A stretch of DNA of 64,000 nucleotides from Centrapalus pauciflorus (GCA_020465985.1 JAANYP010000811.1:614001-678000), one strand, 5' to 3'. Counted from the stretch's first letter, positions 43,825 through 56,520 are shown. Program-made: numbers and translations. The notes: generated by a model from the letters alone, not told the origin.

Positions 43825-44502
43825 TGTTGGTACACCTTGTGTGACGATAGCAGTCTAAGTGATTTAACATTGTGGTTCAAGTAATATTTAAAGTATTTGA
43901 TATTAACGAGTATTTGATATAAGTATTTATATATGTTTGATAACTATTGATTGTATGGTTGAACTTGATGTAATGAATTACAGGTAGTTCAAACATAAAG
44001 ATCAAAGATAAAATCAAACATAAGTTAAAAACTTAAGTTTCAATACTAAGTTAAATATGTGAAAGAGTAAATTCGAATTCACTAAGGACTAGGATTCGAA
44101 TCTATGACAGATTCGAATGTGTTCCTTAGGCAGATTCGAATGTACATCATAAGGTAGTTTCGAGAGTGTCAAGGGGACAAACTTGAATGGGCCTTGGGCC
44201 TGATTCGAGTTTGGCCCATGGCAAACTCGAATAAGCCTCTATAATTAGGAATAGACTCGAATCATTAAGGGACTTTTTGCAGAATTCGAGAGAGAATAAG
44301 CAAAAGGGGATTTCGAGTTTATCAGTGCTTTTAGTGTTGTTTCGGAGAGAATCAATTCGTAGGTGCGTTCGTTGTTGTTCGTACAGCTTGTTGATAGTCT
44401 CCGTGTTCCGTGTGAGAGTTGTTTCCGTCAACCCGTTAACGAGGATTCCGCACTCGTTGACGGTCTCGCGTTTAGATAGATCCGTAGTGTGTAGACCTTA
44501 CA
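43825..44502 (+). repeat. Element D: 3' LTR
   Basis: 678 bp, equal in length to the 5' LTR, about 14 substitutions and no length change seen. Followed by TGATT. Confidence 0.95.
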
Positions 44503-45159
44503 TGATTAAAGGTCATTAATCCAAATCAGACTCTCTCTCTCTACTCTCTCTCTACTTCTCTCTAGAATTACTTCCAAACCGACCGACCGATTCTTGAGTT
44601 TTATATATCGTTGGAAAGATCTCGGAGAATACTACACGAATCTGCAATTTCATGTTCGATTTCGTACGAATTTGAGGTAAAAATCGTTGCTATTCTGATT
44701 TCTTTGTTTCGGTTTTAATGAATAAATTCGAATTTGAATAATTTTGTGTGATTAATGCTAATTTAACTTGAATTTTAACTAGAATAAGTATAATATAAAC
44801 GAACCTAGGCTTAATATTTATCATATTTGTGATTTAGGCGTTAGAAATTCATGATTTAAAGCTGTAAAATATGAACAAATTCGAAATGCCAAGAACAAAC
44901 TCGAGTTTTTGATAAATTCGAATGTGGGATCGAATTTAATTATCAAATTCGAATGATGATTCAAATTTACTACTAGGATTTGAATTTGGTTCCGTATTCA
45001 AAGCATGATTCAAATTTAACCCTTCATTCAAATTTAGCCACATATTTGAAGTCAAATCATTTGAATTTAGCCCCACTACTCGAATTTAGCATATATATAT
45101 TTGAAATCATGAGCTTCGACTTTAATCCTATATTCAAAATGGGAATTCGAATTTAATAT

Positions 45160-45259
<100 letters not shown>

Positions 45260-45364
45260 GACTTTGACTATTAAGGTCGACTGAATATTTCAAGGGTCTC
45301 GAATTTGTTATATATATATATTCGAATAATGGATTTGAAATTAATTATGTATTTTGAATTTGAA

Positions 45365-45367
<3 letters not shown>

Positions 45368-45418
<51 letters not shown>
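45368..45418 (+). repeat. (AT)n microsatellite
   Basis: About 50 bp of AT repeat, just left of the inverted LTR copy. Confidence 0.95.
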
Positions 45419-45421
<3 letters not shown>

Positions 45422-46701
45422 TCAAATATGAGTTCTATAAACAAAAAATTTAAAAGCTAAGGATGTCGATTTTTACCTTGAATTCTTTGTAGATTGTTGT
45501 AGTTTATCACCCCTGTACTTTTCCTTGATTAATACTCCAATCTTGTTTGCAAATTAGGGTGATAGTTGATGGATCTTTGTGAAATTTTAGAGAGAGAGAG
45601 AGAGAGTCTGATTTGGAAGAATGACCTTTACTCACATTTATATACTTCATTTAGTTATATTTGCTACTCAACCCACTATTACTTTTGTATATTATACCTC
45701 TTTTATTTAATTATCTTTAATATTTATTAATTCATAATTCATAATATTTATTATAATTTAGTTAAATATTATATAACTTAATTAAATTATAATTCAAATA
45801 ATGTAATAATATTACATTATCGGTTCGAATACTGAATTTAAGACTAGCTCAAAAGTTTGTTGTTACAGAATGGGCTCCACCATGCACAAACTTCGTCCCC
45901 GAAGTTAGCTATGTTCGAACAGACTGTGATATGTTGCTTTCATGACATCTTCAGATTCCGAAGACTGATGCGAACCTTTGTGATGTTTCAAGGTAAAAAT
46001 CGACATCCTTAGCTTTTAAATTTTCGGTTTATAGAATAAATTCGAATTTAATTATTTTGGTGTGATTAAAGTTAAATTAACTTCAGTTTTAACTAAAATA
46101 TGTATAATATAATCGAACCTAGGATTAATATTTATCATATTCGTGATTTAGGCTTAGAAATTCATGATTTAAAGATGTAAATTATGAACAAATTCGAAAT
46201 GCCAAGAACAAACTCGAAATACATAGAACAAACTCGAAATTGAGCTAAATTCGAGAATATATTCGAATTTAATCCCCAAAATCGAAATGAGATTCGAATT
46301 TAACACTCAAATTCGAATGAAGTCTTCGAATTTAACATTCATTCGACTTTAATGCCCATTATTCGAATTTGATGCATATAATTGTCCCATGCTTGAATTT
46401 AATGCATAGGAATTCGATTATGAATCCATATTTGACCATAAATTTGAGAAAGGAATTCGAATTTAGCTATCCAAGTTTGAACTTAATTATAAGTTCAAGA
46501 CCTTCATTTGAATTTAATGTCTTTAAGTCTAGTATATATATATCTGAATTTAATACATAAGTTCGAATTTAGGCCTTCAAATTTATTAATATATTTGAAA
46601 TTAATTATATAAATTCGAACCCACTCCCTAAATTCGAATATATTAATAAAATCTATGAACAACGCCTAAAATAACAAGATAGTTAGCAAAATGAGTATAT
46701 A

Positions 46702-46706
<5 letters not shown>

Positions 46707-46770
<64 letters not shown>
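46707..46770 (+). repeat. (AT)n microsatellite
   Basis: About 64 bp of AT repeat in the direct-repeat half of the G LTR. Confidence 0.95.
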
Positions 46771-46772
<2 letters not shown>

Positions 46773-48005
46773 ATCCTTTGAGAATTTAATAAAACAAAGA
46801 ATATTACTGAAAGAATGATTTATGAATGAACAAGTTATCAGAATCAGATGAAATAAAGGTTTTAAAGACTAAAAGATGATGATATTTACATGAGATTGAT
46901 ATTATGATTCTGGACAGGTTCAATGAAATTCTGAACATTTAGTTAAAGATTTAAAGCGGGTCAAAGATTTGAATTGACAGAGAACAGACTGACAAAGATA
47001 AAATCCTGGGATAACTCAGGTGGCAGATTTTATATCTGTTTAATAAAGACCCCAGATCTGTGAGTTATAGATATTCAGATTTAACATGCTTGAATTTCCG
47101 GTTGAGACATATTGTTGATGCTAGATTGATTTGACATTCATATTATCAGCTGGATTGTGACCTGTGCACAACATGGTTGGGTGTTGCCCAGCGGATCATG
47201 ATAGGTATTTGACTTATCACTTCATATAATATTGCATTTACAGTTCATTCTGACATTGCTTTGAGATTATTGCTATCATGACATTAATTACGTATGCTTC
47301 ATCATTGCATATACTTGGACATATTGATTCAACTTGATTAGCCTTGTTGGTCTATTGTTCTAGACCTTGCTATTTCACCAGTTCTATTGAATTGGTAATG
47401 ACCGCCGATGTTCCGCCACGTTGATTTACTGGTAGCTAGCCCAGTAGGTGGCTGATCCCCACGATTTAAGCGTGAGCGTGGCTTGAGCATCATCCGACTC
47501 TATGACTTCTATGTCTCAATGATGAGTGGCTGTAGCGGCAGCCTTGACATATCATACTAGACTTATGATGATCCGCTTGACTATGCATGTTAATTTGAAA
47601 ATCTATTTACTCACTAAGCATTGCTTACGGTTGCTACATTAACATTTTTAAAGGAAAAGATAAAGGAAAGTCACCTGCCGGACCTAGTACTTAGGTCATA
47701 CAAGAATCAAGTGAAGTTTTCATAGACCTCTACTCAGCAAACCCATTTTGGTTCCGATTGGATGATGATATTGTGGTGTTCTGGGTAGATTTATCTTGAT
47801 TGTGTGATGACATGAACTAGATTAGATAGTACCCTTTATAAGTTTAATTTAAAATCAGTAATCTGTATTAAACTTAAATTCTAATATGCTTGTACAGTAA
47901 CTTATAATCCGCAATTAGTTACTCTATCTTAGTTTGATTGATATCGTATTGCATGATGTGGGACCTTGACTCGTGACTACCGTCCCGCAAGGGGTGGTCT
48001 TCACA

Positions 48006-48018
48006 GGATGGTATCAGA
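48006..48018 (+). promoter_or_regulatory. Element G: primer-binding site (cut short)
   Basis: GGATGGTATCAGA after the LTR end. The expected GCCC is missing; the sequence changes at once to the inverted RT segment. The intact version GGATGGTATCAGAGCCC is at 55264. Confidence 0.7.
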
Positions 48019-50514
48019 TTGAAATTTCAACCTTGGTTTAAATCAAAGAACGCTTAGGAATGACTCAAAACAATATAAAGTTGTACCTGTCTCAGCCAGA
48101 ATTCACACTTAGAAAATTTTGCGTAGAGTCTTTTTTTTCAGTAACTCTTGCAATTGTCGCAGATGAATTGAATGATCAGCCTCCGTTTTGGAGTAAATCA
48201 GAATATCGTCTATGAATACGATAACTGACTTATCCAGCATCGGTCTGCACACGCGATTCATGAGGTCCATGAACGCCGCTGGTGCATTTGTTAAACCAAA
48301 CGGCATCGCGAGAAATTCGTAATGACCGTATCTTGTTCGGAAGGCTGTTTTCGAAATATCCCCATCTCTTACCTTCAGCTGATGATACCCAGAACGAAGA
48401 TCGATTTTAGAAAAATAGCTGGCTCCTTTTAGCTAATCGAACAGATCATCAATTCTGGGCAGAGGATATTTATTCTTTATAGTGACTTTATTCAACTCCC
48501 GATAATCGATGCACATTCGAAGAGTTCCGTCTTTCTTCTTAACGAATAAGACAGGTGCACCCCATGGAGATGAACTCGGTCGGATAAATCCCTTTTCTAA
48601 CAGTTCTTGCAATTGCTTTGACATATCCTGCATTTCTGCAGGTGCAAGTCTGTAGGGAGCTTTTGCGATAGGAGCCGCACCAGAAACCAAGTCAATACCG
48701 AACTCGACTTGACGTTCTGGTTGCACTCCAGAAATATCATCAGGAAACACGTCTGGAAACTCACAGACGATTGGAATATCAGTTAAGGATTTCTTTTGGG
48801 CTTCAGGGATAGATTCAGAAGAGACGTAACATAAATAAGATTCGCGACCCATAGATAGATACTTATACGCTTTTTCAACAGTTATGAAGCAGTGTGCACC
48901 TTTCCGCTTCTCGCCTTTGATTTCTAACACTCGGCCGTCTAAAGACTTGATTTTGATGAGTCGGCGGTTGCAGACGACCGTAGCCTCATTATTCATTAGC
49001 CAGTCCATGCCGATGATGACGTCGAACTCTTTCAACGGAATAGGAATGAGATCAAGGTTGAATACGATGTTATCAACGAGTAGAGTGCAGTTTCGGTATA
49101 CAGAATCAGCCATAACATAGTTGTTACTGGCTATCTCAATGTCAAGTACTACGGGAAGCTTCGATGGAGATTTGAATAATCTTTGTGCGAAAGAAGTCGA
49201 TATAAAGGAACGACTAGCGCCAGAATCAAATAATACACGAGCAGGGATTGAGTTAAGCAGGAACGTACCGGTAACTACGTCAGGAGTTTCTCTCGCTTCC
49301 TCTGCTGTTATCTGCAATGCGCGGGTTCTTGCTGTTGGTGTTGCAGCTGAGCTCTTTATTGTAGATCCTCCCACTGACGATTGTGACTGACCTCGTTGCC
49401 CGCTGCGACACTGATACATTAAGTGTCCTCTTTTCCCGCATTTTGCACGTCCGCGTCCTTGCTGTGGGCACTCTTCACTGCTGTGACCAATTATGTTTCA
49501 CGCAAAACAAGTAAAATCATCTGGGTTGCACAATCCCCTGTGTGATTTTTTGCATCTCTTGCAGAATCGTGGCTCATTCGTTAGTGAATACGCTTGGGCT
49601 TTCGACTGTGAACTATACTACTGTGGCTGTTGAGACTGGGATTTATTCGTCTTGAAAAATCTACCGAATCTTTGCATCTTCGGTGGAGAAGGACATGTCG
49701 GGTTTGTTGATGGAGCATAAAGCTGATCGCCGTACTCTAAATAACCCCTCTCGATCTGTCTAGCTGCTTCAACCATTTCTAAGTAACTCTTGTATTTTAT
49801 CACACTCATCTGATGTCGGTATCTCGGGTTGAGCCCTCCGCGGAATCTATTCATCTTCCTTTCCTCAGTAGCTACTTGATATAAGGAGTAACCGCAAAGC
49901 CGAGAGAATTCGTGCTCCTAGTCATCAACAGTCTTTGTTCCTTGGGTCAGCTGCATTAGTTGAACCTCCATCTTGTTTCCTTGATCAATCGGACAATACT
50001 TAGCATTGAACATATCTAAGAATTGTTCCCATTCTAAAGTCTGAATCACTTCCTATCCATAGATACTCCTCTGAGTTTTCCACCAGGCTCGAGCAGCTCC
50101 AACAAACAACGCAGATGCATAACTCACTTTCTTCGATTCTAAGCAATCAGAGATTCTTAAAATCTCTTCTGTATGGCTGATCCAATCCATCGCCTGAATT
50201 GGATTTACTGTACCCTCAAAGTTAAGGGCACCGCTAGCTTTGAAATCTTTGAATTTGCAGCCTTTTGGCTGTGCAAATTGGGCATCAGGGGTAGAGTTAT
50301 CAGAATCTGTTTCATCGTTCTGGACTTGTTTATCTTTTCGCTTATTATTTTTATCTTCACGTCTTTTAGCTTCGGCCTCATCTCTGGCCTGAAACTGTTC
50401 TTGCAATATTTTATTTTTTTGTTCTCAGTGTTGGGCTAAGAGCTGTTGCATCATTTCAAACATCTGTTGTGGGGTCATGTTGCTTGGTATGTCACCTGAT
50501 CCTGATCTTGACAT
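48019..50514 (-). pseudogene. Element G: inverted gag-protease-RT segment
   Basis: Minus strand, from ATG 50514: gag with a charged N-terminus (ARDEAEAKRREDKNNKRKDK), GTVNPIQAMDWISHTEE and FVGAARAWW (50120-50060), zinc-knuckle region (about 49530-49400; CGKRGHLMYQC), protease VLFDSGASRSFIS (about 49235-49200), RT from YRLAPAEMQDM through RMCIDYRELNKVTIKNKYP (about 48510) and MPFGLTNAPAAF to FIDDILIYSK (about 48200). A 328-codon stretch (49419-48433) is open; it ends at a stop where relatives have Gln. RT runs to CEFWLRQ (48087), then the donor-like GTACAA and intron-like sequence to about 48019, where it meets the LTR/PBS head-on. Confidence 0.88.
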
Positions 50515-50712
50515 CCTAACTGAAAATTAAAATCATTTAACTATCAGTTTATAGACTTAGATCTATGTACCCTTTTCCCATCCTAACAGTCTGTACATCC
50601 TATCTCAGTTCAAACCACCTAAATGATTGATACATATGTATTGCTTCAGTTTGAGACCAAGTATACTCACGTAATACTTGATTCACTCAAACTATGGGCT
50701 CTGATACCAACC

Positions 50713-50921
50713 TGTGAAGACCACCCCTTGCGGGGCGGTAGTCACGAATCTAGGTCCCACATCATGCAATACGATATCAATCAAACTAAGATAGAGTAAC
50801 TAATTGCGGAATTATAAGTTACAGTACAAGCATATTAGAATTTAAGTTTAATACAGATTACTGAATTTAAATTAAACTTATAAAGGGTACTATCTAATCT
50901 AGTTCATGTCATCACACAATC
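50713..50921 (-). repeat. Element G: inverted LTR fragment
   Basis: 209 bp of LTR 3' end on the minus strand (TGTGAAGACCACCCC at 50713), preceded on that strand by its PBS (complement of GGTTGGTATCAGAGCCC at 50712-50696). It is the rightful 5' LTR end of the inverted segment, cut at 50921. Confidence 0.85.
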
Positions 50922-52945
50922 ATTTAACTATTTCATAATTGTTTTATATCTGTTGAGAAAGCGCGTAAATATCTATCTAAGGGTCATGAATCTTATCTTT
51001 GTTTTGTCTCGTCTGAATCCGCCTCTGATGTCAACAAAAAATCTGTATCTGATATTCCTATTGTCTGTGAGTTCGCAGACGTATTTCCTGATGATATATC
51101 TGGAGTGCCACCGGAACGTCAAGTTGAATTCGGTATTGACTTAGTTCCTGGTGCGGCTCCCATTGCTAAAGCTCCCTACAGACTTGCGCCTGCAGAGATG
51201 CAGGAAATGTCAAAGCAACTGCAAGATCTGTTAGAGAAGGGATTTATCCGACCTAGTTCATCTCTGTGGGGTGCACCTGTCTTATTCGTTAAAAAGAAAG
51301 ACGGAACTCTCAGAATGTTCATTGATTATCTTGAGTTGAACAAAGTCACAATTAAGAATAAATATCCTTTTCCCAGAATTGATGATCTATTTGATCAGCT
51401 ACAAGGAGCCAGCTATTTCTCAAAAATCGATCTTCGTTCTGGGTATCATCAGCTAAAAGTTAAAAATGAGGATATTCCAAATACAGCCTTCCGAACAGGA
51501 TATGGTCATTACGAATTTCTCGTAATGCCCTTCGGTTTAACGAATGCACCAGCGACGTTCATGGATCTCATGAATCGCGTGTGCAGACCAATGCTGGATA
51601 AGTCAGTTATTGTATTTATAGACGATATTCTGATTTACTCCAAAATGGAGGCTGATCATGTTGTTTATTTACGTCAATTGCTAGAGTTATTGAGGGAGGA
51701 AAGACTCTATGCAAAATTCTATAAATGCGAGTTTTGGCTCAGACAGGTAAAAGCCTTACAATGTTTTGAGTTATTTCTTAAAAGCGTTCTTTGTTTCAAA
51801 GCTTGAATTCTACTTTGATTTCTTTATAGATCCAATTCCTTGGCCATGTTGTGTATGGCGAAGGCATCTCTGTTGATCCATCCAAAGTCGAGGCCGTTCA
51901 GAAGTGGCAAACGCCTCGCAATGCCTCCGAAATCAGAAGTTTCCTTGGATTGGCCGGTTACTATCGGCGATACATTAAGGACTTCTCGAAGATTGCTGTG
52001 CCACTCACTATATTAACACGAAAGAACACTCCTTTTGTATGGGCTGATAAACAGCAAGAGGCATTTGAAACTTTGAAACAGAAGCTCATTCAAGCGCCAA
52101 TCCTAGCCTTACCAGAGGGCAATGATGACTTCGTCGTTTATAGCGATGCATCTGGTACTGGCTTAGGTTGTGTCCTCATGCAAAGGGGAAAAGTCATTGC
52201 CTACGCTTCAAGGCAGTTGAAGGATTACGAGAAAAGTGCACCAACTCATGATCTTGAGTTGGCTGCCGTTACCTTTGCATTGAAAATCTGGCAGCATTAT
52301 CTCTATGGGACTCGGTGTCAGCTTTACACCGATCATAAAAGTCTCAAACATCTTTTTACTCAAAAGGATCTGAATATGAAACAACGTCGGTCCTTGGAGC
52401 TTATTAAGGACTATGATTGCGAGATCCTATATCATCCCGGCAAAGCTAATGTGGTCGCGGATGCATTGAGTAGAAAAGTCTATCCGGAAAAGTGTTGCTA
52501 TGCCTTGACTCCAATTGTATTCTCTTCTGATCTCATCGAAGACATTAAATTTGCTCAAGCTGAAGCATTGAAAGAAGAGAATCTCTGTTCAGAAAATATC
52601 AAAGGGCAACTTCAATTTCTATTTATGAATCATTTGGGACTTCAAAGTCTCAAGGGAAACCGAATCTGGATTGCTAAGTATGGTTCTATTCGCAACACTC
52701 TTTTATATGAAGCCCATCAGTCCAAATTATCCATTCATCCTGGCAGCTCAAAGATGTATTTCGATCTGAAAGCTGATTATTGGTGGCCAGGAATGAAGAA
52801 AGACATCGGTCAATTTGTTGAAAGCTGCATAGTATGTCAAATGGTTAAGGCAGAACACCAGAAGCCCTTCGGGAATATGCAACCACTACCAGTTCCTGAG
52901 TGGAAGTGGGAGCATATAACCATGGACTTTGTCACGAATGTGCAG
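50922..52945 (+). pseudogene. Element G: plus-strand pol (RT, RNase H, integrase start)
   Basis: Begins in the protease-RT linker (about 50950; KYLSKGHESYLCFVSS-like), RT from PPERQVEFGIDL (51105) with FIDYLELNKVTIKNKYP (usual CIDYREL changed), YHQLKVKNEDIPNTAFRT, FIDDILIYSK (about 51615), then the intron at 51747-51829, then IQFLGHVVYGEG and the thumb-RNase H part (YSDASGTGLGCVLMQ, about 52140; LYTDHKSLKHL, about 52324). Integrase zinc finger with HPGSSKMYFDLKADYWWPGMKKDI and CIVCQMVKAEHQKP (52735-52865), then WKWEHITMDFVT. The catalytic core of integrase is missing: sequence switches to gag at 52945. Two long stretches are open (51105-51746 in frame, 51830-52945). Confidence 0.9.
51747..51829 (+). 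other. Element G: 83-nt candidate intron inside RT
   Basis: GTAAAA...TTTCTTTATAG, T-rich, between codons CAG (WLRQ) and ATC (IQFLGHVV). Both ends are phase 0, and removal gives the uninterrupted RT sequence known in this family; unspliced RNA reads into a stop at 51804-51806. The inverted copy keeps the donor CAG|GTACAA (48089-48085) and a similar body (TTTTGAGT, AAGCGTTCTTTG). A spliceosomal intron is the simplest reading. Confidence 0.65.
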
Positions 52946-53460
52946 TTAACCCAAAGAACCAAGACTGTAGACGAGAATGAGCACGAATTCAAGCATAATC
53001 TACTAGATTTTCAATGCAAAGGTTGTTACAGAAATCTAGTAGATTCTTTAGTTCATCAAAATCCAGTCAGCAGCAGTCACAAGCATCCTCTACACCTCAG
53101 AAGACTAGAATTTATTCCATACAGTCAGGAGCGCGACCGTGTAAACGTTGTAACAAATTTCATAGCGGACGCTGCAAGCCTAGAGATGTGACGTGTTACA
53201 CTTGTAAACAGATTGGACATGGAAGCGATGAGTGCCCAGAAAGAAACGACGAATGCTAAAATTGTGGTGAGCGTGGTCATTATGCCAAGCATTGCTCAAA
53301 TGCACACCGGCTTACTAATCAGGAACAACCAGTTGGCAGAGTAATCCAACAGAGTACTACAACGATACCTACAACAAACGCTCGAGCTTTCCATATAACT
53401 GCTGAGGATGCCGAGGAGACACCAGAGACGCCAAAAGACCCCAATGGTAATTAAAAATAA
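52946..53460 (+). pseudogene. Element G: displaced gag fragment fused to integrase
   Basis: Gag sequence from QLTQRTKTVDENEHEF joins the integrase in frame and stays open to 53191. A second frame carries the knuckles TCYTCKQIGHGSDEC (53195-53240) and CGERGHYAKHC (53265-53297), with a stop (53257-53259) replacing a codon between them. It runs into the start of protease-like sequence (AEDAEETPE) and stops at about 53448. Confidence 0.75.
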
Positions 53461-54262
53461 GTTTCTTATACAAATAAATGATTTAATTTCGTTGCCAGCT
53501 GAAGTTCAATTCTAGAATAAGTATTGAGTTAACTGTACAACCCTGTCATCGATAGTGAATAATGCGGATGACATATGGGTTGTATCAGTTGAAGTCATGA
53601 TTCAAATACATTTCCAATCAGAAATTTATACATATAAACAATATAGGTATTGTAATCTGAATCGTGTATAATTCAAAAGCCCTAAGAAAATTTATAATTT
53701 AATCCTAAAGCACAAGCTACTTCATAAATCCTTGTAATCTGAATGATTACAGCGTGTCTTATAATGAGACAGAGGTAGAAGTTACTGATCCAGTAAATAT
53801 TAATGAGAAGAGTATTTGAATCAAGTAATTAAGCACCCAATGACAACTCCAATTGAAATCAAATTAGAGGCACAAAGCGAGAGTTGCAAGGGAATAAAAT
53901 GAAATATTGTTAAGCCAAGCAATTAGTCATGAATGGCCAATGAAAAGCCCTTCAAATGCCAAAATAAATGTAAGAATGGATTCTCACTATGTCGACGCGA
54001 GACTAGTGAGATATCTAATATGGAATTCCTATTCCATCTAACTGCATATAAAATGAAAAGTTTCCCCAAAAGAATAAAGTAATTTTAAATTCAGAAATTT
54101 ACCGACGAAGAGTCAAACATAAGTCTATACATATAATTAAACAGAACCTAAGGTTATTGCTTTGTCAAAACCTCTTGACCGAATTGCAGAGTGAACTAAT
54201 AGATGAAGGCGATGACGATAAAGTAGAAGATGATGTAAATTGTCGTAGAGACGGTTTTGGAA
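53461..54262 (+). other. Unassigned stretch inside G
   Basis: About 800 bases, AT-rich, no ORF of note and no clear match to other parts of the window. It joins LTR sequence at about 54263 (CCCTGGGATAACTCAGG). It could be the 3' untranslated part of G or another fragment. Confidence 0.5.
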
Positions 54263-55263
54263 CCCTGGGATAACTCAGGTGGCAGATTTTACATCTGTTT
54301 GATAAAGACCAGATATGTGAGTTTTAGATATTCAGATTTAACATGCTTGAAATTTCCGGTTCAGACATATTGTTGATGCTAGATTAATTTGACATTCATA
54401 TTATCAGCTGGATTGTGACCTGTGCACACCATGGTTCGGTGTTGCCTAGTGGATCATGATAGCTATTTGACTTATCACTTCATATGATATTGCTTTACAG
54501 TTCATTTCAGAGATTGCTTTAATATTATTGCTATCATGACTTGATTACGTATGCTTCATCATTGCATATACTTGACATATTGATTCAGCTTGATTAGCCT
54601 TGATTGGTCTATTGTTCTAGACCTGGCTATTTCACCAGTTCTATTGAACTTGGTAATGACCTCCGATGTTCCGCCACGTTGACTTACTGGTAGCTAGCCC
54701 AGTATGTGGCTGATCCCCACAATTTAAGCGTGAGCGTGGCTTGAGCATCATCCGACTCTATGACTACTATGTCTCAGTCATGAGGGCTGTAGCGGCAGCC
54801 AAGACATATCACGCTAGACGGATGATACGCTTGACTTTGCATGTTAATTTGAAAATCTATTTACTCACTAAGCTTTGCTTACGGTCGCTACACTAACATT
54901 TTTACAGGGAAAGACAAAGGAAAGTCACCTGCCGGACCTAGTACTTAGGTCGTACAAGAATCAAGTGAAGTTTTCATAGACCTCTACTCAGCAAACCCAT
55001 TTTGGTACAGATTGGATGATGATATTGTGGTGTTATTGGTAGAATTATCTTGATTGTGTGATGACATGAACTAGATTAGATAGTACCCTTTATAAGTTTA
55101 ATTTTGAAAACCCTAAACTGTATTAAACTTAAATCCTAATATGTTTGTACTGTAATTTAATATTCCACATTATAATTACTCTATCTTAGTTATGATTGAT
55201 CTCGTATTGCATGATGTGGGACCTAGACTAGTGAGAATTGCCCCGTAAGGGGTGGTCTTCACA
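54263..55263 (+). repeat. Element G: LTR 3' part (internal copy)
   Basis: Matches 47000-48005 with short indels, ends GGGGTGGTCTTCACA, followed by an intact PBS. Confidence 0.88.
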
Positions 55264-55461
55264 GGATGGTATCAGAGCCCATAGTTTGAGTGAATAAAGT
55301 ATTACTTTAGTATACTTGGTCTCAAACTGAAGCAATACATATGTATCAATCATTTAGGTGGTTTGAACTGAGATAGGATGTACAGACTGTTAGGATGGGA
55401 ATAGGGTACATAGATCTAAGTCTATAAACTGATAGTTAAATGATTTTAATTTTCAGTTAAG
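55264..55461 (+). other. Element G: primer-binding site and leader (second copy)
   Basis: PBS GGATGGTATCAGAGCCC (55264-55280), leader to the gag ATG 55462. The same leader in inverted form is at 50515-50712. Confidence 0.85.
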
Positions 55462-56520
55462 ATGTCAGGATCAGGATCAGGTGACATACCAAGCAACATG
55501 ACCCCACAGCAAATTTTTGAAATGATGCAACAACTTTTAGCCTAACACTCAGAACAACAGAATAAGATTATGCAAGAACAGTTTCAGGCCAGAGATGAGG
55601 CCGAAACTAAAAGACGTGAAGATAAAAAGAATAAGAGAAAAGAAAAGCAAGTCCAGAATAATGACTCTGATTCTGATAACTCAAATCCTGAAACTTAAAT
55701 CGAGCAGCCTAAAGGCTGTAAATTTAAATATTTTAAAGCGAGCGGTGCCCTTAACTTTGAGGGTACAGTAAATCCAATTCAGGCGATGGATTAGATCAGC
55801 CATACTGACGAAATTTTCAGAATTTCCGACTGCTTAGAATCTAAGAAAGTAAGCTATGCGTCTGCGTTATTTGTCGGTCCTGCCCGTGTTTGGTGGAAAA
55901 CACAGAGAAGCATTTATGGTGAGGAAGTAATACAGACATTAGAGTGGGACCAGTTCTTAGACATGTTCAACGCGAAGTATTGTCCGATCGACCAGGCGAT
56001 GGATTAGATCAGCCATACTGAGGAAATTTTCAGAATTTCCGACTGCTTAGAATCTAAGAAAGTAAGCTATGCGTCTGCGTTATTTGTCGGTCCTGCCCGT
56101 GTTTGGTGGAAAACACAGAGAAGCATTTATGGTGAGGAAGTAATACAGACATTAGAGTGGGACCAGTTCTTAGACATGTTCAACGCGAAGTATTGTCCGA
56201 TCGACCAACAAGATAAGATGGAAGTTCAACTGATGCAGCTGACTCAGGGAACCAAAACTGTTGTCGAATATGAGCATGAATTCTCACGACTATGCGGCTA
56301 CTCCTCGTATCAAGTAGCTACTGAAGAAAGGAATATGAATAGATTCCGCGGAGGACTCAACCCGAGATACCGACATCCGATGAGTGCGATAAAGTCTAAG
56401 AGTTACCTGGAAATGGTTGAAGCGGCCAGACAGATCGAGAGAGGATACTTAGAGGAAGCAATGACAAGTTCAGCTGCTACTCCGACCGCAAGGACTCGAG
56501 CTAAAATTCTGAACATAGAT
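55462..56520 (+). pseudogene. Element G: second gag (truncated, with duplication)
   Basis: ATG 55462 (MSGSGSGDIPSNMTPQQIFEMMQQLLA), basic-acidic N-terminus, then ASGALNFEGTVNPIQAMD, SYASALFVGPARVWWKTQRSIYG, DQFLDMFNAKYCPIDQ, and QLTQGTKTVVEYEHEFSRLCG...FRGGLNPRYRHPMS. Stops at 55543, 55696 and 55792. A 213-bp in-frame tandem duplication occupies 55781-56206. After ERGYLEEAM (56460) it loses similarity and joins LTR at about 56521; all of pol is deleted. Confidence 0.88.
55781..56206 (+). repeat. 213-bp tandem duplication in G gag
   Basis: Two copies (55781-55993 and 55994-56206), with one difference seen (ACTGACG versus ACTGAGG). The unit is 71 codons and keeps the frame, including a shared TAG where relatives have Trp. 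Confidence 0.92.

Larger units (their letters stand above)
31428..44502 (+). mobile_element. Element D: Ty1/copia retrotransposon with ORF3, nested in G
   Basis: 13.1 kb: LTR 31428-32105, PBS and leader, gag 32728-35599, pol 35623-38735, spacer 38736-40859, ORF3 40860-43769, PPT, LTR 43825-44502. Both LTRs are 678 bp and differ at about 14 positions by eye (about 2 percent), so it is a recent insertion. It is the least damaged copy of this family here, but has frameshifts and a deleted integrase core. Confidence 0.95.
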
